64,000 bases of DNA from Pantoea conspicua. Lineage in GTDB: Bacteria; Pseudomonadota; Gammaproteobacteria; Enterobacterales; Enterobacteriaceae. Shown piece by piece: positions 1 to 8,958 of the stretch. The DNA is taken from the NCBI RefSeq assembly GCF_002095315.1, contig NZ_MLFN01000128.1:124001-188000 (forward strand), read 5' to 3'. The position numbers and the translations under genes were made by a program. Each line of letters opens with the position of its first letter. The first letter of the stretch is position 1. The notes beneath the pieces are model-generated. The model was not told the origin of the DNA, made no database searches, and was given only the letters and a program-made list of their open reading frames with translations.

Positions 1-67
1 CCACCTGATGGACCATGCGGGTGATGCCCAGGTCTTTGATCACATCCACATCAAAAGCGATTTTCAT
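1..67 (-). CDS. Sugar phosphate isomerase/epimerase-type protein, 5' end only
   Basis: Only the first 22 codons lie in the window; the gene continues past the left edge. The product begins MKIAFDVDVIKDLG, which resembles the first strand of TIM-barrel sugar phosphate isomerase/epimerase (IolE/xylose-isomerase-like) proteins, often partners of Gfo/Idh/MocA dehydrogenases. A GGAG-type ribosome site lies just upstream. It starts 18 bp after the stop of the dehydrogenase at 86-1129 on the same strand, so the two are probably co-transcribed. The family call rests on few residues and on context. Confidence 0.4.
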   Translation of the reverse strand, partial: MKIAFDVDVIKDLGITRMVHQV

Positions 68-85
68 CTGTCTGCTCCGGAAACA

Positions 86-1129
86 TTAAGGTTGCTGTTC
101 TTCATTAAACGTGACGCCGATCTGCTGTCTGACGTTATCCATGATGGCTAAGGTGGTGATGGCCTGATCGAGCGGATGTATTGGTGAGTCGATCAGGTTC
201 TGCCCGATACACCAGGCGAAGTGGTTGATTTCGTGGCACAGTTGCTGATAGCGGTTGGCGGGTTCTTCCCACTGCAGGCTGTGGCGCCGATCGCTGGAGG
301 TCAGGCGAAAGTTACCCGGCGCGAAGAACTGACCGTCCAGCACCAGGCTGGCATCGCGTCCGGCAATCACCGCACCGCCCGGCGTGTTGCTGAACAGCGT
401 GGTATTCAGCAGCGACTGCATGCCGTGATGATGGGTCAGCAACATTGAAGTCTGGCCGTTTACGTTGCCGCCCGGCACCGGCTGGCCTTGGGCGATGATG
501 CTGTCGGGTGCGCCGCCACCGATAAATACGCTGAGTGCCACCAGATAGCTGCCGAGATCCAGCATCGGTCCGCCAGCCAGATCGTGATTAAAGATGCGGT
601 GATCCGCGGTAAAATATTCGCCATGATCGGCGATCAGTGTATGAACATCGCCGAGCACGCCATCGGCCAGCAACTGACGGATCACGTCATATTTCGGCGC
701 GAAGTTGCACCACATCGCTTCCATGCACAACAGCTTACTGACCGCCGCCGCCTGCTTTAGCTGAGTCGCCTGCTGCGCATTCAGCGCCAGCGGTTTCTCA
801 ATCAGCAGGTGCTTTCCCGCCGCAATAACGCGCAGGCCATCCGGAAAATGGTGGTTATGTGGTGTGGCGATATAAACCGCGTCGACATCATCACGTGCCA
901 GCAGCGCATCCATGCTGCTGGCCGCATAAGCAATCGACCATTTTTCGGCAAACGCCTGCGCTTTTGCCGGGTTACGTGCCGCTACCGCCGTCAGTTGCTG
1001 ATCGGTGTGGTGGCGCAGCGCATGGGCAAAGTGATCGGCAATCCAGCCGGGACCGATAATTCCCCAGCGCAGCGGCGGTAGGGTCCGGGCGTCGGGTAAG
1101 CGTGGGGCAGGAAGCGTTGAAGGAAACAT
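86..1129 (-). CDS. Gfo/Idh/MocA family NAD(P)-dependent oxidoreductase
   Basis: A 347-residue cytosolic dehydrogenase of the glucose-fructose oxidoreductase/inositol dehydrogenase/MocA family. The Rossmann dinucleotide fold starts near residue 23 with GIIGPGWIA, and the family's EKP motif occurs as LIEKPL near residue 113; the C-terminal half is the alpha/beta substrate domain with GGPMLDLGSY. Such enzymes oxidise or reduce sugars, inositols or related polyols with NAD(P). The N-terminus is about 20 residues longer than usual, so a later start is possible. It is divergent from the LacI-type regulator at 1464 and co-directional with the partial isomerase-like gene downstream. The substrate cannot be read from sequence. 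Confidence 0.85.
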   Translation of the reverse strand: MFPSTLPAPRLPDARTLPPLRWGIIGPGWIADHFAHALRHHTDQQLTAVAARNPAKAQAFAEKWSIAYAASSMDALLARDDVDAVYIATPHNHHFPDGLRVIAAGKHLLIEKPLALNAQQATQLKQAAAVSKLLCMEAMWCNFAPKYDVIRQLLADGVLGDVHTLIADHGEYFTADHRIFNHDLAGGPMLDLGSYLVALSVFIGGGAPDSIIAQGQPVPGGNVNGQTSMLLTHHHGMQSLLNTTLFSNTPGGAVIAGRDASLVLDGQFFAPGNFRLTSSDRRHSLQWEEPANRYQQLCHEINHFAWCIGQNLIDSPIHPLDQAITTLAIMDNVRQQIGVTFNEEQQP

Positions 1130-1463
1130 AGCCAGTCCTTTTATTGGTGCAGGGTCCAGTCAGAACCCCACTATAGGAAGCCTGCTGCCACCGCTCTATT
1201 CTTTCGATGAGGTGATTCCATCATGCGGTCTGACGGCAGGTTTTTATCCGTTTTAGCAAATGCCCGTTTTAAACAGAATTCAAAAAGGAATAAATATTTC
1301 ATTTTGCGAAGGGGATCAAAATAATGAGGTGTTTCCTATCAAATAAATGAGAGAAAATGATCGGGCTTGCGGCAGAAATGACCTTCTGGTGCCAGAGCAG
1401 CATAGGTGCTGGCAGGGGGTTGTCCCGTGACGGTAAACGAGACGTGATACAGGGAGAAGAGGG
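1130..1463. promoter_or_regulatory. Divergent intergenic region with candidate operator half-site
   Basis: This 334-bp region separates the minus-strand dehydrogenase from the plus-strand LacI-family gene and should hold promoters for both. It is AT-rich around 1255-1350. The 11-mer AAAATGAAATA is present on the minus strand at 1295-1305 and recurs exactly on the plus strand at 2529-2539, in front of the second catabolic gene pair. That makes it a candidate binding element for the local regulator. I see no gene here. Confidence 0.4.
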
Positions 1464-2489
1464 ATGTCAAAAGTCACCATGACGGCAATTGCTCACGCGG
1501 CAGGCGTGGGGGTTGCGACGGTCGATCGGGTGCTGAACCGCCGTGCGCCGGTACGAAGCGCAACCGAGCAGAAGGTGCTGGCGGCGGCCCGGCAGCTTGG
1601 TTATCGGCTGCCTGCGGCGTACAGCCTGCCCGCGACACAATCCGCAGCGCTTCAGTTGCGCTTTGGTTTTATCCTGCTGCCGGCCCGTTATTCGTTTTAT
1701 CAGCAATTGAGTGAGGCGCTGCAACAGCGCGCACGCGGACATCAGCCGCCGGGCAGCGAAACCGAATTTCGCTGGCACGATATTCACGAAGTGGAGGCGG
1801 TGGCCCGCTCTCTGCGCCAGCTGGCTCAGCGTTGTGATGTGATTGGTGTGGTGGCGCTGGATCATCCGCTGATTCGTCACGCGATTCAGGATGTGTCGCG
1901 GCTGGGCGTGCGGGTCTACGCGCTATTGTCAGATTTCTCGCCCTGTGAGCACGCCGGTTTTATCGGCATTGATAACCAGAAAGCGGGGCGCACCGCCGGA
2001 TGGATGGCGCAGCACCTGTTGCGGCAACCGGGATGTGTCGGCGTGCTGCTGGGCGATCATCGCTTTACCTGTCAGGAGCGCTGTGAGATCAGCTTCCGCT
2101 CTTACCTGCGCGAGTCGGATATCAGCCAGCGGGTGCTCGAACCGTTAAAAACTCATGAATCAAACGAGGGCGGCTATCAGGCAACCCGGCAATTGCTGGA
2201 GTCGTATGATGATCTGGTGATGATCTATGCGCCCTGCGGCGGCATTGAGGGTGTGGTACAGGCCCTGCGTGATAGCGGACGCCGCCAGATTGATCTGCTG
2301 TGCCACGGGCCGCTGCCCGGCGATGAACTGGCGCTGATTGACGGCACGATATCGCTGATGCTGCGTCACCGGCTTGATGTGATGGCCGATGTGGTGATCG
2401 CCACCTGCCTGAACGGCGGGACGGAACAGCGCGATCACTTTGTCCAGGTCACCCTGCCGTTTGAGATCGTGACGCGGGAAAACCTGTAA
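1464..2489 (+). CDS. LacI family transcriptional regulator
   Basis: A 341-residue regulator with an N-terminal LacI-type helix-turn-helix (residues about 3-25, with AHAAGVGVATVDRVLN) followed by a periplasmic-binding-protein-like sensor domain (residues about 65-335). Proteins of this family usually bind a palindromic operator as dimers and release it when a sugar or polyol effector binds. It lies between two dehydrogenase-containing units and most likely controls them. The ATG at 1464 has a GGGAGAAGAGGG purine-rich ribosome site. Its best candidate operator is the palindrome at 2563-2577 just downstream. The effector is unknown; a ligand related to the local dehydrogenases is inferred. Confidence 0.85.
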   Translation: MSKVTMTAIAHAAGVGVATVDRVLNRRAPVRSATEQKVLAAARQLGYRLPAAYSLPATQSAALQLRFGFILLPARYSFYQQLSEALQQRARGHQPPGSETEFRWHDIHEVEAVARSLRQLAQRCDVIGVVALDHPLIRHAIQDVSRLGVRVYALLSDFSPCEHAGFIGIDNQKAGRTAGWMAQHLLRQPGCVGVLLGDHRFTCQERCEISFRSYLRESDISQRVLEPLKTHESNEGGYQATRQLLESYDDLVMIYAPCGGIEGVVQALRDSGRRQIDLLCHGPLPGDELALIDGTISLMLRHRLDVMADVVIATCLNGGTEQRDHFVQVTLPFEIVTRENL

Positions 2490-2562
2490 AATCCGTGAGA
2501 TGAAACATAAATGATAAAAAACTATCATAAAATGAAATAATTAAACGCGATCTCTATCAGAA

Positions 2563-2577
2563 AATGAAACTTTCATT
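2563..2577. promoter_or_regulatory. Candidate LacI-family operator (palindrome AATGAAA-C-TTTCATT)
   Basis: A perfect 7-1-7 palindrome sits 63-77 bp before the ATG at 2640. ATGAAA also begins at 2500, 2532, 2564 and 2588, giving spacings of 32, 32 and 24 bp on one strand, roughly helically phased. LacI-family operators are typically odd or even palindromes of this size near the promoter of the regulated gene. The assignment is from symmetry and location only. Confidence 0.5.
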
Positions 2578-2639
2578 GTTGTCTGTGATGAAATTTTTAT
2601 TTGATACTGCCTGCGATCCTTACCCTACAGGCAGATATC

Positions 2640-3563
2640 ATGACCCTACACATTGCAAATGCGCCCTGCAGCTGGGGCGTTGACGATCCGAATAATCCGT
2701 TTCTGCCGCCCTGGCAGAAAGTGCTGACGGAGGCCGCCCAGGCGGGCTACCGCAGTATCGAACTGGGCCCCTGGGGCTATTTGCCCACCGATCCCGAAGA
2801 GCTGACCCGGCAGCTTAATGATCATCAGCTCTCGCTGGTGGCGGGCACCCTTTTTGACGACTTAGTCAGCGAAGCACATTTTCCCTCGCTGGTGACGCTG
2901 ACTCATAACCTGTGCCGTAACCTGGCGCGGGTGCCGACCGCCGCAAAAACCCACTCAACGAATGCGCCTGCGCCTTACCTGGTGATTATCGATTTCGGCA
3001 ATCCGCAGCGGGCGAAATACGCCGGTCAGTCAGATAAAGCGCCGCGACTCTCTGATGAGGCGTGGCAACGCATGATGCAGCACATTACTACGCTGAGTCA
3101 GATCGCCTGGCAGGAGTATGGCGTGCGGCCGGTGATCCATCCGCATGTGGGCGGATATATTGAGTTTGCTGATGAACTGGCGCGGCTGGTGAGCGATATT
3201 CCGCATCAGGTGGCCGGTTTATGCCTTGATACCGGCCATCTCTATTATGCCGGCATGGACCCGATTGAGGCGCTGCAAAGTTACTGGACGCGCATCGACT
3301 ACCTGCATTTCAAAGACGTTAATCATGCGCGATGGCGAGACGCCATTACGCGCGGGCTCGACTTCTTTAGCGCCTGCGCGGAAGGGGTACTGTGCCCGCT
3401 GGGGCAGGGCGCGATTGATTATCCGGCCGTGCGCGCGCTGCTGGCAGAACGTGACTATCAGGGCTGGATCACCATCGAACAGGAGCGTGACCCGCGCCAG
3501 GCCGACACCAGCCTGGCTGATGTCACCGCCAGCCTGAATTACCTGCGCTCAATCGGATTCTGA
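2640..3563 (+). CDS. TIM-barrel sugar isomerase/epimerase or IolE-like dehydratase
   Basis: A 307-residue AP-endonuclease-2/xylose-isomerase-like TIM-barrel protein. The opening IANAPCSWGVDDP is typical of IolE-like 2-keto-myo-inositol dehydratases and related epimerases. Metal-ligand-type motifs follow along the barrel: HPHVGGYIE, CLDTGHLYYAG, YLHFKDV and a C-terminal WITIEQERDP. I chose the ATG at 2640 because the homologous N-terminus starts there; an in-frame ATG at 2601 would add 13 residues without family similarity. The gene is followed after 10 bp by a second dehydrogenase, so they form an operon. Inositol or another cyclic or linear polyol is a plausible substrate, but this is inference. 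Confidence 0.75.
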   Translation: MTLHIANAPCSWGVDDPNNPFLPPWQKVLTEAAQAGYRSIELGPWGYLPTDPEELTRQLNDHQLSLVAGTLFDDLVSEAHFPSLVTLTHNLCRNLARVPTAAKTHSTNAPAPYLVIIDFGNPQRAKYAGQSDKAPRLSDEAWQRMMQHITTLSQIAWQEYGVRPVIHPHVGGYIEFADELARLVSDIPHQVAGLCLDTGHLYYAGMDPIEALQSYWTRIDYLHFKDVNHARWRDAITRGLDFFSACAEGVLCPLGQGAIDYPAVRALLAERDYQGWITIEQERDPRQADTSLADVTASLNYLRSIGF

Positions 3564-3573
3564 GGACAACATC

Positions 3574-4743
3574 ATGATTAACGGTAAAAAAGCACTGAAT
3601 CGCTCACTGCGCTGGGGCATGGTCGGCGGCGGCGGAACCAGCCAGATTGGTTATATCCACCGCTCTGCGGCGCTGCGCGACGGCAACTTCTCGCTGCTGG
3701 CGGGCGCGTTTGATATCGATGCTGCGCGCGGGCGTGAATTTGGCAATGCGCTGGGTGTGGCATCTGATCGCTGTTATCCCGATTACGCCAGCCTGTTCGC
3801 CGCAGAAGCGGAACGGGAAGATGGGATAGAGGCTGTCTCGATCGCCACGCCTAACAATACCCATTTCGCCATTTGTCGGGCAGCGCTGAACGCCGGACTG
3901 CATGTGGTATGCGAGAAGCCGCTCTGCTTCACCGTCGAAGAGGCGAATGAGCTGGAACGGCTGAGCCGGGAGAAGCAGAAGGTGGTCGGTGTGACCTACG
4001 GCTATGCCGGGCATCAGCTGGTCCATCAGGCGCGTGAAATGATCGCTGCCGGTGCGCTGGGTGAGATCCGCATCGTCAATATGCAGTTTGCCCACGGCTT
4101 CCACAATGAGGCGGTGGAGTTGCAAAGCGAAAGTACCCGCTGGCGCGTCGATCCGCGCTTTGTCGGGCCAGGTTATGTGCTGGGCGATCTCGCAACGCAT
4201 CCGCTGTTTATTGCGGAAACGATGCTGCCGCAGCTGAAAGTGACGCGGTTACTCTGTTCACGTCAGAGCTTTGTCGCCACCCGCGCGCCGCTGGAAGATA
4301 ACGCCTTTGTGATGATGGAATATGACAACGGGGCGGTTGGCACGCTATGGGCCTCAGCGGTGAATGCCGGTTCAATGCACGGGCAAAAGATTCGGGTAGT
4401 CGGCTCGAAAGCCAGTCTGGAGTGGTGGGATGAGCAGCCGAACCAGCTGCGTTACGAAGTGCAGGGCGAGCCGGTGCGGATTCTGGAGCGTGGTATGGGG
4501 TATCTCAGCCCACGCGCTCTGGAAGAGGATCGCATCGGTGGCGGTCATACCGAAGGTTTGTTCGAGGCCTGGTCGAACCTTTATCGGCGCTTTGCGCTGG
4601 CAATGGATGCCACCGATCGTCGCGACACCGCCTTTCTGCAGGATTTCTGGTATCCCGATGTGCATGCCGGATTAATGGGGGTGCGCTGGGTAGCGCAGTG
4701 TGTGAAATCAGCGGATGCTGGCGCGGTGTGGATTGCGTGCTGA
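3574..4743 (+). CDS. Gfo/Idh/MocA family oxidoreductase, longer type
   Basis: A 389-residue dehydrogenase with an N-terminal Rossmann fold (RWGMVGGGGTSQIGYIHR near residues 13-30) and the family EKP motif as VVCEKPLCF near residue 113. The C-terminal substrate domain carries GPGYVLGDLATHPLF and GGGHTEGLFEAW, typical of the longer inositol-dehydrogenase-like branch. GAGGA precedes the ATG at 3574, 10 bp after the TIM-barrel gene, which argues for co-transcription. Together they would oxidise a sugar or polyol and then isomerise or dehydrate it. It is a paralogue of the minus-strand enzyme at 86-1129 but clearly distinct from it. The substrate is not known. Confidence 0.85.
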   Translation: MINGKKALNRSLRWGMVGGGGTSQIGYIHRSAALRDGNFSLLAGAFDIDAARGREFGNALGVASDRCYPDYASLFAAEAEREDGIEAVSIATPNNTHFAICRAALNAGLHVVCEKPLCFTVEEANELERLSREKQKVVGVTYGYAGHQLVHQAREMIAAGALGEIRIVNMQFAHGFHNEAVELQSESTRWRVDPRFVGPGYVLGDLATHPLFIAETMLPQLKVTRLLCSRQSFVATRAPLEDNAFVMMEYDNGAVGTLWASAVNAGSMHGQKIRVVGSKASLEWWDEQPNQLRYEVQGEPVRILERGMGYLSPRALEEDRIGGGHTEGLFEAWSNLYRRFALAMDATDRRDTAFLQDFWYPDVHAGLMGVRWVAQCVKSADAGAVWIAC

Positions 4744-4830
4744 AGTAAGTTTTAAGCGGAAGCGAGAGGATTTGCACACCGGCTGCAAAGACAGAGAGAA
4801 GCGCTATCTCCAATGACCGGGGCATAAACC

Positions 4831-4855
4831 GGCTGGCTCTGTGTTAGAGCCAGCC
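4831..4855. terminator. Hairpin between convergent genes
   Basis: A perfect 10-bp stem (GGCTGGCTCT / AGAGCCAGCC) with a 5-nt loop lies between the end of the plus-strand dehydrogenase and the end of the minus-strand fimbrial adhesin gene. Its location suggests a bidirectional terminator, although T tracts on either side are weak. Confidence 0.55.
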
Positions 4856-4888
4856 CTACCCGGTCGACCTGCACAGCAGGCGGATCGG

Positions 4889-5905
4889 TTACTGATAGGA
4901 AAAAGTAATACTCGCCAGAGCATTAGCGGTTCCGGGAACCAGATCGCCCGTGCGGATATACTGCGCCTGGAAGGGCAGTGACAATACCTGGTTTGCCGAT
5001 GAGGTTCTCTGGATAAAGAACTGGTTGAGCGTGCCATCAGCCGTACTGTCCGGGCCCATACTCAGGGGACCCGTACCGTTGTAGAAGAACTGTACACCCA
5101 CGCCCGAAGCGGTAGAGTCTCCGGTCAGTGTCACCACCGATGAACTATTTGACGGGGTAGTCTGGTCGGTCATGACCGCATTCACCGCGATGTTTTGATC
5201 ACAGGTGAGCGTGACGTTGAACGCCCCCGAAGGTGAGGTGCTACCCACGGTTGAAAGGGTGCGGATATCCAGCGTGCCCAGATCGATGTTCGCACTTTTG
5301 GTGTTGACCGTACAGCCGCTGGCGGCCACCGTGATGGTGGTGGGGTTAATGATTACCTGCGCTGTTTTAGATTCATTATTGTAGGCCGTCAGAATTGCAG
5401 CAGGAATGGCTGGCGTTGTATACAGACCCGATTTCAACGCTATTCCCGTCTTAACGAATGTCACTTTCGCTGACCAGCCCAGATTATTGGGACGGCCACT
5501 CGTGCCGGGTGCCGGAAAGCTCTGAGTGATGCCCGTTTGCAACGGGACATATTCCGATCCGTTAAAATCTTTGAGACCAATAATATAGCCAATACCCTGG
5601 ATACCGGTTTCAAAAATTGTGTAATTTATACCATCAACGGTGACCGTCATGCCGCTGGATATGGCCGATGGAGAGGGTTCAAGCGTGCCCCTTTCGCAGG
5701 TCCATATTAGTCCGCACCAGAATACTTCCTGTACGTCAGCTGTCGCGCTCCAGGTTGAACCAATGATTTCACCGGGCATTACGGAGTCTGCCGGCCCGGA
5801 ATATTCCATTGGCTGGGGTGAGAGCGTGATATCTGATCGCCACTCCATAGCCAGTGCGCTGGCAGAGGCGAGAAAGCAGGCAAGCAGCAGTAAAATACGC
5901 ATCAT
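4889..5905 (-). CDS. Fimbrial tip adhesin, two-domain type
   Basis: A 338-residue secreted protein with a signal peptide (MMRILLLLACFLASASALA). Residues up to about 190 form a putative lectin-like receptor domain with a FWCGLIWTC cysteine pair. The C-terminal pilin domain follows with its own cysteine pair (ASGCTVN and LTCDQN) and ends in the beta-strand ITFSYQ, used for donor-strand exchange. This layout matches FimH-like tip adhesins. It is the last gene of the fimbrial operon; its ATG at 5905 overlaps the preceding gene's stop as ATGA. A second ATG at 5902 is equally possible. Receptor specificity cannot be inferred. Confidence 0.75.
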   Translation of the reverse strand: MMRILLLLACFLASASALAMEWRSDITLSPQPMEYSGPADSVMPGEIIGSTWSATADVQEVFWCGLIWTCERGTLEPSPSAISSGMTVTVDGINYTIFETGIQGIGYIIGLKDFNGSEYVPLQTGITQSFPAPGTSGRPNNLGWSAKVTFVKTGIALKSGLYTTPAIPAAILTAYNNESKTAQVIINPTTITVAASGCTVNTKSANIDLGTLDIRTLSTVGSTSPSGAFNVTLTCDQNIAVNAVMTDQTTPSNSSSVVTLTGDSTASGVGVQFFYNGTGPLSMGPDSTADGTLNQFFIQRTSSANQVLSLPFQAQYIRTGDLVPGTANALASITFSYQ

Positions 5906-6419
5906 TGATACTCCGTAGTCCAAGTGGCGATGGCTGAAACGTTGCCAGCATTAACGTCAGGACGCGTGGCGATTAATCGGGCATAAAAATTCATCTGCAC
6001 GCTGTCATTCCCTTCCACACCATAGGCGGTCGTCTGGGTATCGAGTGGGACCAGTTCGCCATCTTTATCGAGAATTTGCACAGCCACGCCTGTCGCTCCG
6101 CCCTCTGCCACTTTAATCAGTCGCGGATCGATATCATCCGGGGTGCCACTAAAGCGGATCTTCACGCCTGAAAAGGTAGGCCCGCACGCTTCCAGCGTGA
6201 GCGTGAACGGGGCTTTTATATGACTTACCGCACCTGCTTTACTTAATTGTCGGGTGCCAATATCGCCAAGGGGTACATTTTTCTCCAGTGAGTCAGCGGC
6301 GACTACACAGGTGTTAGCGATCAGATTACCCTTTACCGAGACCAGCACATCGTAGCCTCGCACTGGCAACGAGCAGGCAAAAAAAGAGCGATACACACCA
6401 GACGGTTTGTTACTGACAT
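5902..6419 (-). CDS. Minor fimbrial subunit, apparent 1-base deletion in signal peptide
   Basis: A pilin-like minor subunit, probably the adaptor between tip adhesin and shaft. The body (VLVSVKGNLIANTCVV ... ATWTTEYQ) has the cysteine pair and terminal aromatic strand of type-1-like pilins. The open frame has no convincing start. An ATG at 6419, overlapping the usher stop by 10 bp, opens a good signal peptide (MSVTNRLVCIALFFACSLP) only if the run of seven T (minus strand, 6379-6385) is read as eight. So one base seems to be missing. It may be a sequencing error, as for other genes here, or a phase-variable tract. Confidence 0.65.
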
Positions 6420-8938
6420 GCTTCCTCCAGCGTATAGAGACCCGTACGGGCATTAAAATCCTGCTTGTTAAGCTGATAACGAACAGAACAACGTGCTGTA
6501 TTATCTTTGCCCCAGACCGCGTTAAGCGTGCCTTTCATTGGCAGACCCGATAAATAAAGGCTGCCGCCATCACCCACAATGCTGCTAACTTCGCTGTCTG
6601 CTAACGCGACGACGCTACCAAAAGGCAGTACCGTGCCGTTCTGGCGTAAGACAAACATCGCTTTTGCACCCTGCTGAGTGGCGATAGTGGCCCGAACCAG
6701 TGCGCCGTCGGTCGGCGTTTTGCTGATGATGGCGTTATCGAGTTCAATATCATTACCCGTGGTGGTGGTATCGAGCCCTACCCGGTTAACGCGATAAGGC
6801 GTTGCGTAAGGGATTACCGCATAACCCCGGCTGTCGGTTTTAATACCTTTGTGGTTAAGAACCGCAACCTCGCTGGCTCCCGGCGCTTTGATCAGAATAT
6901 TGGTATTACCAAGCGGCTGGCTTAGCGTCACGCCATCTTCATGTAATACGGCTCCACCACTCATGCCGTAGCTGAAATTACGGGCGTCACGCGCGTAGCT
7001 GTAACCCAGGTTGTACTGTCCCTGCTGGTTTTTATATTGCACGGCGGCATCACCGCCATACTGTTGCTGTGCCTTGTAGCGCTGATTTACGCTGTAATAA
7101 AGCTCGTCTTTTCCCGGGACGTAGCCACTGATACCCCCGTTCCAGGTCGTTGCTGCTGATTTTCCCTGGGTAGTGGAAAAGCGCGCACGTGTAGAATTTT
7201 CAGGATTGCCAAAAGGTATCGAGAGCGACAAAGCCACAATGTTATCTTTGCTGTCATCATACAGGCTGGTGCTGCGCTGAAAGTTCACGCCCAGTGAGGC
7301 AGACCGGAAATTACCATTCCAGCCAAACTGGATCCCCTGGGTCGTTTTCGAGGTATGCCAGTAGGTTTGCTGATCCCACGACAGTGACAGGGAACCATAT
7401 GCATTCATCGGCTGCGACAGCTGCAGCTGGTTCCTGGCTTTACGTGACATCCTAAGGTCATAGACATTTTCATATCGGGTGATAACCGTTCCATCTGCTT
7501 CCACTATTTGTTCTGGCTTACCGCCACTCATCCTTTTATAAGCGGTATCGCTGAGGTTATAGAAACCTTGTGTGGAGTAACGCAGCGAATAGAAATTCAC
7601 ACGTGTCCCGATGTCGTTGAGCAATTTGCTATAGCGCAGGCGGATAGAATCTCCCGAGTAGTGCTTATCATCCGCAAGCTGGCTCTGGGCACGGGTAAGA
7701 TCCAGCGAATAGGCACCCAGGCTGCCGAGATTCTGGCCGATGCCCGCGGCAAGTCCACGATAACGTTCTGAAAGCTGTGCGCCTCCATAAAAGGTCAGTC
7801 CATACCGCCAGCCATAAAACAGTTCACCCTGGGCAAATGCAGGGGCATTCTGGTTATTAACCGGCTGGAATTTCCCCGCACTCAGAGCGTATTTTACCTG
7901 GCCGCTTCGAACCAGATTAGGGACGCTGGCAAAAGGCACGGTGAACCGGGTTTCGTAGCCATCGCTCTCTTTCAGGGTGATGGTCAGATCGCCACCAGAA
8001 GAGGTGGGATAGAGATCATTAAGCACAAACGGCCCAGGTGACACGCTGGTTTGATAAATAACATTCCCGTTTTGTCGGACAGTGACGGTAGCATTGCTGC
8101 GTGCAATCCCCCGTACTTCAGGTGCGTAGCCGCTCAGGCTGGCAGGCAGCATGTTGTCATCAGTTTTAATTGCCAGCCCGCGCACACCCACGGAGTCAAA
8201 CACCTGCGAAGAGGTATAAGTTTCCCCGGCGTAAAGTTGTGCGCTCAGCGCAGGCACATCGCGCTGCAGCCAGGTTTGTATATGGTTTAGCCCATTTCTC
8301 TCTTTGGTCCAGGTGGTATAGTCGCGCAGACGCCAGGCACCCATATTTATGCCGCTGTTCAGACTGACAAACAGCTGCTGGTCGCGGGTTTTGGTATTTC
8401 CTTTATAGGTGTTATTTGAACCGTTAACGACATAGTTCAGCCACCCGGCGTGAATACCATGCTCCCAGCTTTCCGGGCTGATGTAGCCGCGCGGCAGATT
8501 GCGCATCTTGCTCTGCGGTATAGAGATGTTGAGCGTGAGCGTTTGCGCCTCATAGTCTGCGCTACTGTCAGGAAACAGCGTGTTAAGAAAATAGCATTGC
8601 TTCGCCAGCGGCAGGGTGGTGCCTTTTGCCTGGGCCATGTCTACACCGAGCGCATCAAGCTGACTGGCCGTGAGGCACGCTGCAGTGATGTCCTGCCCAC
8701 TTGATTTATCCACAGCAAAGATTACGTTGCCCGTAAAGGCATAGTTCTTGTTGATGTAGACGCTGATATTATATTCGCCTGGCGGTAAGTCACTGCCTGT
8801 ATTAACCCAGGATAAATCAGCCACTGACGCGCTCTCGCCATTAAGAAAAGCGGGGTTAAAGTGCAAATCGCTCTCCGCGGCTGCGGTATAGCGCATGGCA
8901 TGAAAAGCCACCACCGCACAAACGATTTTCATTTTCAC
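6410..8938 (-). CDS. Outer membrane fimbrial usher protein
   Basis: An 842-residue usher of the FimD/PapC family, the outer membrane pore that recruits chaperone-subunit complexes and extrudes the fimbrial fibre. A signal peptide (residues 1-21) precedes LHFNPAFLNG, the usual start of the N-terminal periplasmic domain. The beta-barrel with plug follows, including LNDLYPTSSGGDLTITL, and then C-terminal domains with a cysteine pair around CSVRYQ and EEACQ. Length is normal for the family. It lies 20 bp downstream of the chaperone gene and overlaps the minor subunit gene by 10 bp. The gene is intact. Confidence 0.93.
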   Translation of the reverse strand: MKMKIVCAVVAFHAMRYTAAAESDLHFNPAFLNGESASVADLSWVNTGSDLPPGEYNISVYINKNYAFTGNVIFAVDKSSGQDITAACLTASQLDALGVDMAQAKGTTLPLAKQCYFLNTLFPDSSADYEAQTLTLNISIPQSKMRNLPRGYISPESWEHGIHAGWLNYVVNGSNNTYKGNTKTRDQQLFVSLNSGINMGAWRLRDYTTWTKERNGLNHIQTWLQRDVPALSAQLYAGETYTSSQVFDSVGVRGLAIKTDDNMLPASLSGYAPEVRGIARSNATVTVRQNGNVIYQTSVSPGPFVLNDLYPTSSGGDLTITLKESDGYETRFTVPFASVPNLVRSGQVKYALSAGKFQPVNNQNAPAFAQGELFYGWRYGLTFYGGAQLSERYRGLAAGIGQNLGSLGAYSLDLTRAQSQLADDKHYSGDSIRLRYSKLLNDIGTRVNFYSLRYSTQGFYNLSDTAYKRMSGGKPEQIVEADGTVITRYENVYDLRMSRKARNQLQLSQPMNAYGSLSLSWDQQTYWHTSKTTQGIQFGWNGNFRSASLGVNFQRSTSLYDDSKDNIVALSLSIPFGNPENSTRARFSTTQGKSAATTWNGGISGYVPGKDELYYSVNQRYKAQQQYGGDAAVQYKNQQGQYNLGYSYARDARNFSYGMSGGAVLHEDGVTLSQPLGNTNILIKAPGASEVAVLNHKGIKTDSRGYAVIPYATPYRVNRVGLDTTTTGNDIELDNAIISKTPTDGALVRATIATQQGAKAMFVLRQNGTVLPFGSVVALADSEVSSIVGDGGSLYLSGLPMKGTLNAVWGKDNTARCSVRYQLNKQDFNARTGLYTLEEACQ

Positions 8939-8958
8939 GCGATCATGCCTCAGAGGGT

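Noticed and set aside
221..1081. Plus-strand frames opposite the first dehydrogenase
   Set aside because: They are shadows of the minus-strand gene and lack start signals or family motifs; the same applies to the many antisense frames in dsbD, aspA, groEL and the GltS-like gene.
4744..4888. Small coding frame between the dehydrogenase and the adhesin gene
   Set aside because: The interval is explained by a 10-bp hairpin between convergent genes, and no frame has a ribosome site.
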